The notes below the pieces were generated by a model. That model saw nothing but the letters and a program-made list of their open reading frames with translations, had not been told where the DNA came from and did not search any database. 13,039 nt of DNA, from positions 21,011 through 34,049 of the forward strand of contig DJZU01000001.1 of assembly GCA_002448715.1 (NCBI GenBank), written 5' to 3'. Below, one piece after another: positions 1 to 6,084 of the stretch. Origin of the DNA: Candidatus Neomicrothrix sp. UBA6944 (GTDB taxonomy: Bacteria; Actinomycetota; Acidimicrobiia; Acidimicrobiales; Poriferisodalaceae). How positions within the stretch are numbered: the stretch's first letter is position 1; every line of letters starts with the position of its first letter. Position numbers and translations under genes: made by a program.

Positions 1-281
1 TTGGGTATGAGGTAGGAGTCAGGGGGGTGCGCCATGGTTTCTTCGACGTCGCGCTCAAACCAGGGACTCCCCAAGGGGTTAACTCGGACCACTCGTTCCT
101 GTCGTCCGAAATCTACGTGTTCGAGCCATTCACTGACCGTGGCTCTTGCAGAGTCTTTATTTTCGGGAGTGACCGCATCTTCGAGATCCAGAATCAAGGC
201 ATCCGCTTCTGTCTCCAGGGATTTATTCAGCATCTTCTCATTGGCTCCTGGAACAAAATGAGCCGCTCTTCGGATAGTCAT
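1..281 (-). CDS. CitE-like HpcH/HpaI family lyase, 5' part only
   Basis: This is the first 93 codons of a gene that runs off the left edge. The N-terminus reads MTIRRAAHFVPGANEKML, followed by an ILDLEDAV block (residues 30-37) and RVNP (66-69). In the HpcH/HpaI aldolase / citrate lyase beta-subunit family the VPG, DLEDAV and RVN elements line the TIM-barrel active site and help bind the CoA-thioester substrate and Mg2+. Actinobacterial members include citrate lyase-like and malyl- or citramalyl-CoA lyase-like enzymes; this fragment cannot separate them. The ATG at 281-279 is preceded by AAAGGA (295-290) with an 8-base spacer, a good ribosome binding site. It lies 18 bases after the nth stop on the same strand, so the two are probably co-transcribed. 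The family call is firm and the substrate unknown. Confidence 0.82.
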   Translation of the reverse strand, partial: MTIRRAAHFVPGANEKMLNKSLETEADALILDLEDAVTPENKDSARATVSEWLEHVDFGRQERVVRVNPLGSPWFERDVEETMAHPPDSYLIP

Positions 282-299
282 CGTGGTTGTCCTTTACAG

Positions 300-941
300 T
301 TAGAAGTCGAATGCCGCAGGGCAAAAGTCGTTGAGAACACAGTCTTCGCATTGCGGATTTCTCGCGAAGCAAACTTGTCGGCCATGAAGTATCACTCTGA
401 GACTGAATTCTCCGCGCTCATATTCAGGCACCATCGGATTCAACTCCATCTCTACCTTCACTGGGTCCTCTTCTTCGGTTAACCCAAGTCGTCGAGCCAA
501 ACGACCCACGTGGGTATCGACTGGCAAGCCAGGAAGTCCAAACGCCACAGATCTTATAACGTTCGCTGTTTTTCGCCCGACACCTCCCAATTTGACCAGA
601 TCGCTCAAACTGGTTGGCACTTCACCCTCATGCTCCTCGAGAAGCTGATTCGACATCTTCATAAGGTTCTTTGCCTTGCTTTTGTAGAAGCCTGTCGCGT
701 GCACTAGCTCCTCCAACGCCTGCGAGTCGGCAGCAGCAAGGTCGATCGGGTCGGGGTATCGGTTAAACAGAGCGGGAGTCGTCTTGTTGACACGAACATC
801 CGTGCACTGAGCCGACAAGATGGTTGCAACCAAGAGCTCAAAGGGACTGCGATGATTCAACTCGCATACTGCGTCGTACTCGTCCTTAAGTCGCTCGTGC
901 ACTAATTTCGCTCGACCTTTAGGCGATCGCGGCTTCCCCAT
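300..941 (-). CDS. nth: Endonuclease III (DNA glycosylase/AP lyase)
   Basis: Base excision repair enzyme that removes oxidised pyrimidines and nicks the abasic site. The 213-residue length is typical. The order of motifs is canonical: LSAQCTD at 42-48; the helix-hairpin-helix LGGVGRKTA at 118-126 with the catalytic lysine at K124; VDTHV at 141-145 with the catalytic aspartate D142; and a C-terminal [4Fe-4S] cluster with cysteines 191, 198, 201 and 207 in the exact C-x6-C-x2-C-x5-C spacing. All key residues are present, so it should be active. The ATG at 941 faces the mshD start across 21 bases. No strong Shine-Dalgarno is visible; TAAACA lies six bases upstream of the ATG on the minus strand, a near match to the leaderless pattern seen elsewhere in the window. 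The CitE-like gene follows directly. Confidence 0.96.
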   Translation of the reverse strand: MGKPRSPKGRAKLVHERLKDEYDAVCELNHRSPFELLVATILSAQCTDVRVNKTTPALFNRYPDPIDLAAADSQALEELVHATGFYKSKAKNLMKMSNQLLEEHEGEVPTSLSDLVKLGGVGRKTANVIRSVAFGLPGLPVDTHVGRLARRLGLTEEEDPVKVEMELNPMVPEYERGEFSLRVILHGRQVCFARNPQCEDCVLNDFCPAAFDF

Positions 942-962
942 GGTCTTTGTTTACCTCATCAA
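942..962. promoter_or_regulatory. Divergent nth/mshD start region
   Basis: Only 21 AT-rich bases separate the nth ATG from the mshD GTG. On the minus strand TAAACA (953-948) ends six bases before the nth start; on the plus strand TTACCT (951-956) ends six bases before the mshD start. Both are near but imperfect matches to TANNNT. Any -35 or regulator sites must lie inside the opposite gene. Weak evidence, reported because transcription of both genes has to begin in or next to this gap. Confidence 0.3.
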
Positions 963-1706
963 GTGGCATCTAGCGATAGCTTCAATACTGTGAATTCTCG
1001 CAGCGCAGAAGAACCCACCATAAGAATCAGTCAGGATAGAGAGGGCGACGTCATAGAGCTAAACGCACACGAATGGACCGCTGACGCATTATCGCTGGCG
1101 TTACCGGGTGTATTAGCTCAAACGGCGGAAGGCGTTTCTCTTTGGTTGGATAACCCAGCGGAAGACACTGATGAAACGTTGGGAAGGCTCGAGATGGAAC
1201 CTCAACGTGACCTCTTTCGGATGGAGCGCTCAATCCCTCTCGAACAAAAAACCGACATACCCACGCGACCGTTTCAGCCAACGCAGGACGAAGAAGAATG
1301 GTGCCAAGTAAACAACCGGGCGTTCTCGTGGCATCGAGAACAGAGTGGCTGGACCCCCGACCTATTAATAGAACATCAGGCAGAATCGTGGTTTGACGCC
1401 GAAGGCTTCTTAATTCACGAGCGCGAAGGTCGAATTGCGGCATTTTGTTGGACCAAAATTCATGACTCGGAACAGCCACCAGTTGGAGAAGTTTACGTCA
1501 TTGCCGTTGACCCTGATTTTCACGGTCTAGGACTGGGGCGGGCCCTAACTTTGGCTGGGTATCAGCATCTCGAAGCGAAGGGGATTACGAGAGCCATGCT
1601 GTACGTTGACGCTGACAACACTCCCGCTGTGCATCTGTACCGCGATATCGGCCTTGAGGTCATAACCGTCCGGCGGCTCTACCAGCGCCCCACCAAGATG
1701 GGTTAA
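963..1706 (+). CDS. mshD: Mycothiol synthase (acetyltransferase)
   Basis: MshD acetylates Cys-GlcN-Ins with acetyl-CoA in the last step of mycothiol synthesis, the low-molecular-weight thiol of actinobacteria. The C-terminal half is a full GNAT domain with MshD-specific blocks: TRPFQP (101-106), VNNRAFSWHREQSGW (116-130), WFDAEGF (143-149), GEVYVIAVDP (175-184), the acetyl-CoA loop GLGLGRAL (188-195) and MLYVDADNTPAVHLY (212-226). The product is 247 residues, while characterised MshD is about 300 with two GNAT domains; here only the later part of the N-terminal domain remains (about residues 20-95). The GTG at 963 is the first possible start: an in-frame TAA lies at 903-905 with no ATG, GTG or TTG between. 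The stop overlaps that of the convergent transporter gene. Confidence 0.88.
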   Translation: MASSDSFNTVNSRSAEEPTIRISQDREGDVIELNAHEWTADALSLALPGVLAQTAEGVSLWLDNPAEDTDETLGRLEMEPQRDLFRMERSIPLEQKTDIPTRPFQPTQDEEEWCQVNNRAFSWHREQSGWTPDLLIEHQAESWFDAEGFLIHEREGRIAAFCWTKIHDSEQPPVGEVYVIAVDPDFHGLGLGRALTLAGYQHLEAKGITRAMLYVDADNTPAVHLYRDIGLEVITVRRLYQRPTKMG

Positions 1707-2413
1707 AGCTGCACGACCGCTCCAAGGGCGAGCCCCACAAAGTGGATACAGGTCGCAGCTACGATCGCTATTCCTACATGTCTACTGATACCACGCCACA
1801 TCGAATGGCCAGTTGCCATCGCCAACGTGGCTCCAATGGCCGCTGCGCCCGCGACACCCGCAGCTACTGACAACCAAATCACGAAGTTCGCGGAAGAGAA
1901 AAACCAAGGGATTAGAGGTACTAAGGCTCCAACGGCAAACGCCGAAAACGACCAGCCAGCGGCGACATAGGGTGAGGCGAGTTCGTTCGGAGCGATCCCA
2001 AGTTCTTCTCTTGCATGAACCTCAAGCGCCATTTCGGGATTCCGCATCACCAACTGAGCCATCTCTCTGGCTTGATCGATAGTCATGCCTCTTTCCACAT
2101 ACAACTGAGCTAGTTCCTCGGTTTCTTCCTCGGGGTCGTCCGCCAGCGCCCGCCTTTCTTTCTCTAGTTCTCGACCGACAAGATCATTTTGTGCTCGGAC
2201 AGACACATACTCGCCAGCAGCCATGGAAATCGCGCCAGCTAGTAGGCCTGCAACTCCCGCCGCTCGAACCACTCCGGAGGAAACATCGGCCCCGGCCAAA
2301 CCAACTATCAACAGAACATTAGAGACCAGCCCATCGGAGGCACCAAAAACTGCCGCTCGGGCTCCTCCGCCCTGCACGTCTCGATGATGGTCGTCATAGC
2401 GGTGTGCAGCCAC
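1703..2413 (-). CDS. VIT1/CCC1-family membrane transporter (Fe2+/Mn2+ type)
   Basis: Integral membrane protein of the VIT1/CCC1 family, whose known members move Fe2+ or Mn2+ out of the cytosol. The 236 residues start with a His-rich tail (HRYDDHHRDV, 4-13), then AAVFGASDGLVSN (20-32) and AGAISMAAGEYVS (59-71), the conserved blocks of the first two transmembrane helices. A charged cytosolic segment follows at about 76-148, rich in Glu with Met and His (REMAQLVMRNPEM, EVHAREELG), matching the metal-binding domain of plant VIT1. Three hydrophobic segments complete the protein (about 150-170, 175-200, 213-235), giving five helices as expected. Start is GTG; no in-frame start exists just upstream. 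TAGTTT lies 7 bases before it. Metal specificity cannot be read from sequence. Confidence 0.87.
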   Translation of the reverse strand: MAAHRYDDHHRDVQGGGARAAVFGASDGLVSNVLLIVGLAGADVSSGVVRAAGVAGLLAGAISMAAGEYVSVRAQNDLVGRELEKERRALADDPEEETEELAQLYVERGMTIDQAREMAQLVMRNPEMALEVHAREELGIAPNELASPYVAAGWSFSAFAVGALVPLIPWFFSSANFVIWLSVAAGVAGAAAIGATLAMATGHSMWRGISRHVGIAIVAATCIHFVGLALGAVVQL

Positions 2414-2420
2414 GCAATCG

Positions 2421-2426
2421 AAACTA
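2421..2426 (-). promoter_or_regulatory. Putative leaderless -10 element of the VIT-like gene
   Basis: TAGTTT on the minus strand, followed by 7 bases and then the GTG start at 2413. It fits TANNNT, the actinobacterial -10 core, at the distance expected when transcription starts on the first base of the start codon. No Shine-Dalgarno is present. No clear -35 hexamer is visible. Confidence 0.5.
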
Positions 2427-2433
2427 CCCGCCG

Positions 2434-2439
2434 TACCCT
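2434..2439 (+). promoter_or_regulatory. Putative leaderless -10 element of rlmN
   Basis: TACCCT on the plus strand, ending six bases before the GTG at 2446. It matches TANNNT at leaderless spacing and is the main reason for choosing that start. It lies back to back with the minus-strand element at 2421-2426, so both divergent promoters fit inside a 32-bp gap. Confidence 0.48.
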
Positions 2440-2445
2440 GTAGGG

Positions 2446-3483
2446 GTGGTGATCACTCGTTATGACTTGTCTCGACCCGAGCTAGCTGACCTACTTGAAG
2501 GCGAGCCTAACTACAGGGTTGACCAAGTGTGGGAAGGCCTTCACGGTCAACATCGAGATCCTGCCGATCTCACGAACATTCCCAAGAAGTTGAGATCCGC
2601 CATCGAATCTCTTCTTCCTGCAGCCCTCACACCGCTTCGAGAAGTCAGTGCAGACAACGGAGCCACGGTAAAACACCTTTGGCAGCTGTGCGATGGCCAC
2701 CTCATCGAATCAGTCCTTATGCACTATCGGGATCGCTCCACTGTGTGCGTTTCTTCTCAAGCCGGCTGCGCAATGGCATGCAGCTTCTGCGCTACTGGAC
2801 AAGTTGGATTTGATCGGCATCTAACGACCGGCGAAATCGTCGAACAAGTAATCCGCGCCTCTCAACGTTCACTTAGCAAACGCGTCAGCAACGTTGTGTT
2901 CATGGGGATGGGTGAGCCTTTATCCAACTTCGACAACGTATGGTCGGCCATCGAACGCATTAACACAGACATAGGCATCGGAGCCCGAAAAATTACGGTA
3001 TCTACGGTTGGCATAATTCCAGGGATCGAGCGCTTAGCTCAACAAAAACTCCCAGTGAGTCTCGCTGTGTCCCTGCATTCAGCTAACGACAAGACGCGTA
3101 ATCACTTGGCTCCGATTAACCGGACATACCCTCTTAGGAAACTCGCCGAGTCGCTCCAAAACTACAAACGGACGAAGAACCGGCGAATCAGTCTCGAGTG
3201 GGCAATGATGTCAGATGTTAATGACAGCGACGAGGATGCGCGCGAACTCGCTGCCTTCGCTAGGCCGCTGAGCGCCCACGTCAATCTCATACCGTTAAAT
3301 CCGACTCCTGGGTACGCCACCTCTCCCTCTGAACCAGACTCAATCAACCGTTTCCGTGACCTTCTGGATTCCTTCGGCGTCAATGCGACAATCCGATCGA
3401 ACCGCGGAACTGATATCAATGCTGCTTGTGGGCAGTTGCGTGCCGAACAGGCAGTTGCATTTTCGAAGCGACCTAAACACTGA
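2446..3483 (+). CDS. rlmN: Dual-specificity RNA methyltransferase RlmN
   Basis: Radical-SAM enzyme that methylates C2 of A2503 in 23S rRNA and of A37 in some tRNAs. Numbered from the GTG at 2446 (345 residues), the [4Fe-4S] cysteines are C108, C112 and C115 in GCAMACSFCATGQVGF; the methyl-carrying cysteine near the C-terminus is C328 (NAACGQ) and its partner is C101 (TVCVSSQ). GMGEP (154-158) and SLHSAND (about 209-215) are the SAM-binding and family blocks. All catalytic cysteines are present. The frame is open back to a GTG at 2404, which would overlap the transporter gene and add 14 residues unlike the family; 2446 begins just before the conserved YDLSRPEL and has a leaderless -10. A second GTG at 2449 is equally possible. 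Nothing in context suggests the related resistance enzyme Cfr. Confidence 0.94.
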   Translation: MVITRYDLSRPELADLLEGEPNYRVDQVWEGLHGQHRDPADLTNIPKKLRSAIESLLPAALTPLREVSADNGATVKHLWQLCDGHLIESVLMHYRDRSTVCVSSQAGCAMACSFCATGQVGFDRHLTTGEIVEQVIRASQRSLSKRVSNVVFMGMGEPLSNFDNVWSAIERINTDIGIGARKITVSTVGIIPGIERLAQQKLPVSLAVSLHSANDKTRNHLAPINRTYPLRKLAESLQNYKRTKNRRISLEWAMMSDVNDSDEDARELAAFARPLSAHVNLIPLNPTPGYATSPSEPDSINRFRDLLDSFGVNATIRSNRGTDINAACGQLRAEQAVAFSKRPKH

Positions 3484-3491
3484 GGGATTTG

Positions 3492-3514
3492 GGTCGACCT
3501 CTGCCACACTGGCA
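3492..3514. promoter_or_regulatory. Two small dyads before the membrane-protein gene
   Basis: Between the rlmN stop and the GTG at 3517 lie the 8-bp palindrome GGTCGACC (3492-3499) and a 5-bp perfect hairpin TGCCA-CAC-TGGCA (3502-3514). No T-run follows, so this is not an intrinsic terminator. It could be an operator or chance. Confidence 0.22.
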
Positions 3515-3516
3515 AG

Positions 3517-3915
3517 GTGAATAACTTGCGTTGGCTGAATCCCACACAACCTCAAACGCTCTACAGCGCTGTGATGCTGGCTTATTTTCGAGGCGCAAGC
3601 ATTGTCTTATTTGGCAGTGTTTATTACCGCCAATTTGCTTACGACCTACTGGGTCTATTTGCGTCCCGCGTGGCCTGGCTACTTCTTGTAGTCGCGCTCA
3701 TCGGCGGCGGTCTCGGGATCGCTAACGAGAAGAAACTTGGTTTCCGTTTCGCGTTAGCAGCGGCTATCTACTCAGTCGCGGCCACACTTTGGGTAAGTAT
3801 TCGCTATGACGTAGAGCTCCTTGGCTTACTACTAAGACTGATGTTTGACATAGTTCTCGTAGTTCTGTTACTCCATCCTCAGAGTAAGGAATACCGGAGG
3901 ATCTGGTTCAGCTAG
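3517..3915 (+). CDS. Small integral membrane protein, unknown function
   Basis: 132 residues with a short polar N-terminus (MNNLRWLNPTQPQTLYSAV) and four likely transmembrane helices at about 15-35, 52-69, 76-95 and 100-119. The tail HPQSKEYRRIWF is positively charged and probably cytosolic. The N-terminal WLNPTQPQTL phrase looks like a family signature, but I cannot name the family with certainty. No catalytic motif is visible. The start is GTG, 33 bases after the rlmN stop on the same strand, with no clear Shine-Dalgarno; CACACT six bases upstream is only a partial match to the leaderless -10 pattern. It may be read through from rlmN. Hydrophobic codon patterns and tight fit between neighbours argue that it is a real gene. 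Confidence 0.75.
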   Translation: MNNLRWLNPTQPQTLYSAVMLAYFRGASIVLFGSVYYRQFAYDLLGLFASRVAWLLLVVALIGGGLGIANEKKLGFRFALAAAIYSVAATLWVSIRYDVELLGLLLRLMFDIVLVVLLLHPQSKEYRRIWFS

Positions 3916-3925
3916 CCAATGGCCC

Positions 3926-3931
3926 TAAACT
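3926..3931 (+). promoter_or_regulatory. Putative leaderless -10 element of the MaoC-like gene
   Basis: TAAACT ends seven bases before the ATG at 3939, a good TANNNT match at leaderless distance, and there is no Shine-Dalgarno. The hexamer lies between two copies of TGGCC (3920-3924 and 3931-3935), which could be a regulator site or chance. No -35 is obvious. Confidence 0.5.
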
Positions 3932-3938
3932 GGCCACT

Positions 3939-4397
3939 ATGACTACCCAAATTGACGGAATTGACGACCTGGAAAGCCGAGTAGGGCAACACATCGGCTA
4001 CAGCGACTGGCACACCATCACCCCCGAGCAAGTGCAAAAATTCGCCGAAGCAACAGGCGATTACCAATGGATTCATCTCGACGAAGAAAAGGCGAAGGCG
4101 GGACCATTTGGAACCACGATCGCCCACGGGTACTTGACCCTGTCATTAGCGCCAATGTGCATGTCTGAGGCATTCGTCATTGGCGGTGACGTGCAGATGG
4201 GAGTGAACTATGGCGCCAACAAAATCCGCTTCACAGCGCCTGTTCCCGTTGGATCTAATGTCCGAATGGGAGCAACGCTCAAGGAAGTTTCACGATTTGA
4301 TGGCGGGGCCCAGTACACCGCTGAGCTTCTGTTCGAAATCGAAGGATCAGAGAAACCGGCCTGTATCGCTGAATGCATATACCGCGTCTATAGCTGA
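3939..4397 (+). CDS. MaoC-like (R)-specific enoyl-CoA hydratase
   Basis: Single hot-dog-fold protein of the MaoC / hydratase 2 family, 152 residues, the usual size of the NodN/Rv0130-like group that hydrates trans-2-enoyl-CoA to (R)-3-hydroxyacyl-CoA. The catalytic segment ATGDYQWIHLD (38-48) carries the expected aspartate D41 and histidine H46, followed by GPFGTTIAHGYLTLSL (55-70), typical of the overhanging segment and central helix. NKIRFTAPVPVG (94-105) is the second conserved strand region. Cytosolic; substrate chain length cannot be told. The ATG is preceded by a leaderless-type -10. menG follows after 27 bases on the same strand, so the two may share a transcript, though a metabolic link to menaquinone is not evident. 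Confidence 0.86.
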   Translation: MTTQIDGIDDLESRVGQHIGYSDWHTITPEQVQKFAEATGDYQWIHLDEEKAKAGPFGTTIAHGYLTLSLAPMCMSEAFVIGGDVQMGVNYGANKIRFTAPVPVGSNVRMGATLKEVSRFDGGAQYTAELLFEIEGSEKPACIAECIYRVYS

Positions 4398-4424
4398 ACG
4401 CTTCTATCGCTCAATTTATAACCC

Positions 4425-5120
4425 GTGGCCACCAACGAGGACCTACCCCAAGGAGAAGAAAAAGCGTTAGCTGTTGAGCAGATGTTCGATCAGATCGCTC
4501 CGCGATACGATTTCGTTAATCGGCTCATGACCTTTCGCATGGACGTCGGGTGGCGGCGACGCGCTGTTGAGGCCTTGAAGCTCCCTAGAGATGCGAAAGT
4601 CTTGGACCTAGCTTGCGGCACCGGTGATTTCTGTAACGATCTCCTACGATTCGGCCTTGATCCCATCGGCTTAGACTTCAGTGCTGGGATGCTTGAGGCC
4701 GCTGGCACAGACGCGCCCCTGATGAGAGCTGACGCGCTTCGGCTCCCTGTCCTCACCGGGTCTATGGACGGCGCAACTTGCGGCTTTGCTTTGCGCAACT
4801 TGACCGAACTCACCCCGTTCTTCGAGGAACTCTCGCGAGTTTTGAGGCCCGGGGGGCGGATCGCTCTTTTGGATGTCGCTCAACCCTCTAACCCACTACT
4901 CAGAATCGGGCACCGCGTCTACTTCGGAAAGATAGTTCCAAAGATCGGTGGCTTAATTTCGGATCGGAATGCTTACAAATACCTACCAAAGTCGGTGGAA
5001 TATCTGCCCAAACCACAAGATCTTCTAGCTGAGCTCAAAGCAGTTGGGTTTTCGGATGCAACCAGAACTCTTTTAAGTGGGGGCATCACTCAATTGTTTC
5101 TCGGAACCCTAGACCAGTGA
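4425..5120 (+). CDS. menG: Demethylmenaquinone methyltransferase (UbiE/MenG)
   Basis: SAM-dependent C-methyltransferase that makes menaquinone from demethylmenaquinone. The 231-residue protein has the UbiE signature FDQIAPRYDFVNRLMT (21-36) with GWRRRAV (42-48), the SAM-binding glycine loop VLDLACGTGDF (59-69), the acidic strand-2 residue in GLDFS (82-86), ALRNL (122-126), and RVLRPGGRIALLD (138-150), which is the second UbiE signature. The C-terminal LLSGGITQLFLG (216-227) is also usual. The start is GTG with no clear Shine-Dalgarno. Because menA lies next door in the opposite direction and ubiquinone genes are absent, the menaquinone role is preferred over ubiquinone. The stop is one base from the menA stop. 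Confidence 0.93.
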   Translation: MATNEDLPQGEEKALAVEQMFDQIAPRYDFVNRLMTFRMDVGWRRRAVEALKLPRDAKVLDLACGTGDFCNDLLRFGLDPIGLDFSAGMLEAAGTDAPLMRADALRLPVLTGSMDGATCGFALRNLTELTPFFEELSRVLRPGGRIALLDVAQPSNPLLRIGHRVYFGKIVPKIGGLISDRNAYKYLPKSVEYLPKPQDLLAELKAVGFSDATRTLLSGGITQLFLGTLDQ

Positions 5121-5121
5121 G

Positions 5122-5979
5122 TCAGATCCCAATTCCGAGACCGCAGCACAAAAGCAGCCCGTAGATCATTTGAAACTTTCCTGTTGCGCCCAATACAGAT
5201 ATGAGTTCCTTTCCAGCAGCACCTTTGACTACCAGCCGAACTGGTTGAATCGCGAACGGCGTGGCGAGAAGAGCTAGCAGCGCTGCTGGACGCAAAAGGC
5301 TCAGATAAGGAAGGCAGAAAATCGCCAACAGCATTACAACTACATATAAAGCTCTGGTGGGTCGATCTCCCATCCGAACCGCCAGAGTTCGTTTACCCGT
5401 CTCACTGTCACCCGGGATATCTCTCAAATTATTAGTGATGAGCAAAGCGACCGCTAGCAATCCCACCGGCACAGCCGCACCCACCGCAAGCGTGGTCACC
5501 TGTTCATCTTGGACGTATGTGCTTCCCGCAGTAGCAACAACGCCAAAAAAGATAAAGACGAACAACTCCCCTAAACCGCTGTAGCCGTAGGGCCTCGGTC
5601 CGCCCGTGTAACACCATGCAGCCAGAATGGCCAAACTACCCACCAACACAAGCCACCATGTGGTCACGGACGCTAGGTACAGTCCTGACAAAGCAGATAT
5701 TCCAAATGCGCCAAAAGCCGCATTTCTCACGCTTCCTGGACTGGCATTTCCAGAGGCAACAAGCCTCATAGGCCCTACCCGCTGATCATCGGTTCCTCTA
5801 ACTCCATCGCTGTAATCATTGGCGTAATTGACACCGATTTGCAGACCGATTGCTACAACAAGTGCCAACACCGCACGGATGATATTTGGCTGTGCTTGTG
5901 CGGCGGCAGTTCCTACTATCACTGGCACAATCGCGGCCGGCCAAGTTCTTGGCCTCGCCCCAGCTAACCAAATACCCAC
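5122..5979 (-). CDS. menA: 1,4-dihydroxy-2-naphthoate polyprenyltransferase
   Basis: Membrane prenyltransferase that joins the polyprenyl tail to 1,4-dihydroxy-2-naphthoate, giving demethylmenaquinone, the substrate of MenG. The 285 residues contain about eight or nine hydrophobic segments. The N-terminal ARPRTWPAAIVPV (8-20) is typical of MenA; the first Asp-rich motif is NYANDYSDG (51-59) followed by GPMRLVASG (69-77), and the second is NNLRDIPGDSETGKRTLA (183-200), both needed for Mg2+-diphosphate binding. The GTG start at 5979 has a strong Shine-Dalgarno, GAGGAG (5990-5985), at a 5-base spacer, so this gene is not leaderless; TAGGTT at 6015-6010 could be its -10. Opposite orientation to menG with stops one base apart. 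Confidence 0.94.
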   Translation of the reverse strand: MGIWLAGARPRTWPAAIVPVIVGTAAAQAQPNIIRAVLALVVAIGLQIGVNYANDYSDGVRGTDDQRVGPMRLVASGNASPGSVRNAAFGAFGISALSGLYLASVTTWWLVLVGSLAILAAWCYTGGPRPYGYSGLGELFVFIFFGVVATAGSTYVQDEQVTTLAVGAAVPVGLLAVALLITNNLRDIPGDSETGKRTLAVRMGDRPTRALYVVVMLLAIFCLPYLSLLRPAALLALLATPFAIQPVRLVVKGAAGKELISVLGATGKFQMIYGLLLCCGLGIGI

Positions 5980-6022
5980 TCAAACTCCTCTTAAGTTCCG
6001 ATACAACTGAACCTATCTCTAC

Positions 6023-6077
6023 TTCTAGCAAACGAACCCTAGAAGACACAGACTCAAACACCTTGTTCGTTCTAGAA
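6023..6077. repeat. Cluster of TTCTAG/CTAGAA dyads in the menA-LLM divergent region
   Basis: In the 105-bp gap between divergent menA and the LLM gene, TTCTAG (6023-6028) and CTAGAA (6039-6044) form an inverted repeat with a 10-base spacer. The perfect palindrome TTCTAGAA sits at 6070-6077. In addition AACGAAC (6031-6037) is inverted as GTTCGTT (6065-6071), so the outer arms pair over about 13 bases with a 2-base gap. The right palindrome overlaps the LLM -10 element, which would suit a repressor operator. No regulator gene is in the window. Confidence 0.4.
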
Positions 6078-6078
6078 T
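6073..6078 (+). promoter_or_regulatory. Putative leaderless -10 element of the LLM oxidoreductase gene
   Basis: TAGAAT, close to the TATAAT consensus, ends six bases before the ATG at 6085. There is no Shine-Dalgarno between them. It overlaps the palindrome TTCTAGAA (6070-6077), so a protein bound there would block initiation. Confidence 0.52.
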
Positions 6079-6084
6079 TCACTC

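Noticed and set aside
27..482. Long plus-strand open frame of about 150 codons
   Set aside because: It lies antisense to the CitE-like gene and nth, both of which have clear family motifs; its product shows no recognisable domain.
1051..1479. Minus-strand open frame of about 140 codons inside mshD
   Set aside because: Antisense shadow of an MshD coding region with a well-supported product.
2404..2445. Upstream extension of rlmN from GTG 2404
   Set aside because: It would overlap the transporter start and add 14 Asn/Pro/Tyr-rich residues before the conserved YDLSRPEL; the GTG at 2446 has a -10 element at leaderless spacing.
2446..3483. Cfr-type antibiotic resistance methyltransferase
   Set aside because: Sequence and chromosomal housekeeping context fit the ordinary RlmN enzyme; no mobile or resistance genes nearby.
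3162..3545. Minus-strand open frame of about 127 codons over the rlmN end
   Set aside because: Overlaps the conserved C-terminal part of RlmN, including the catalytic cysteine region; no own motif.
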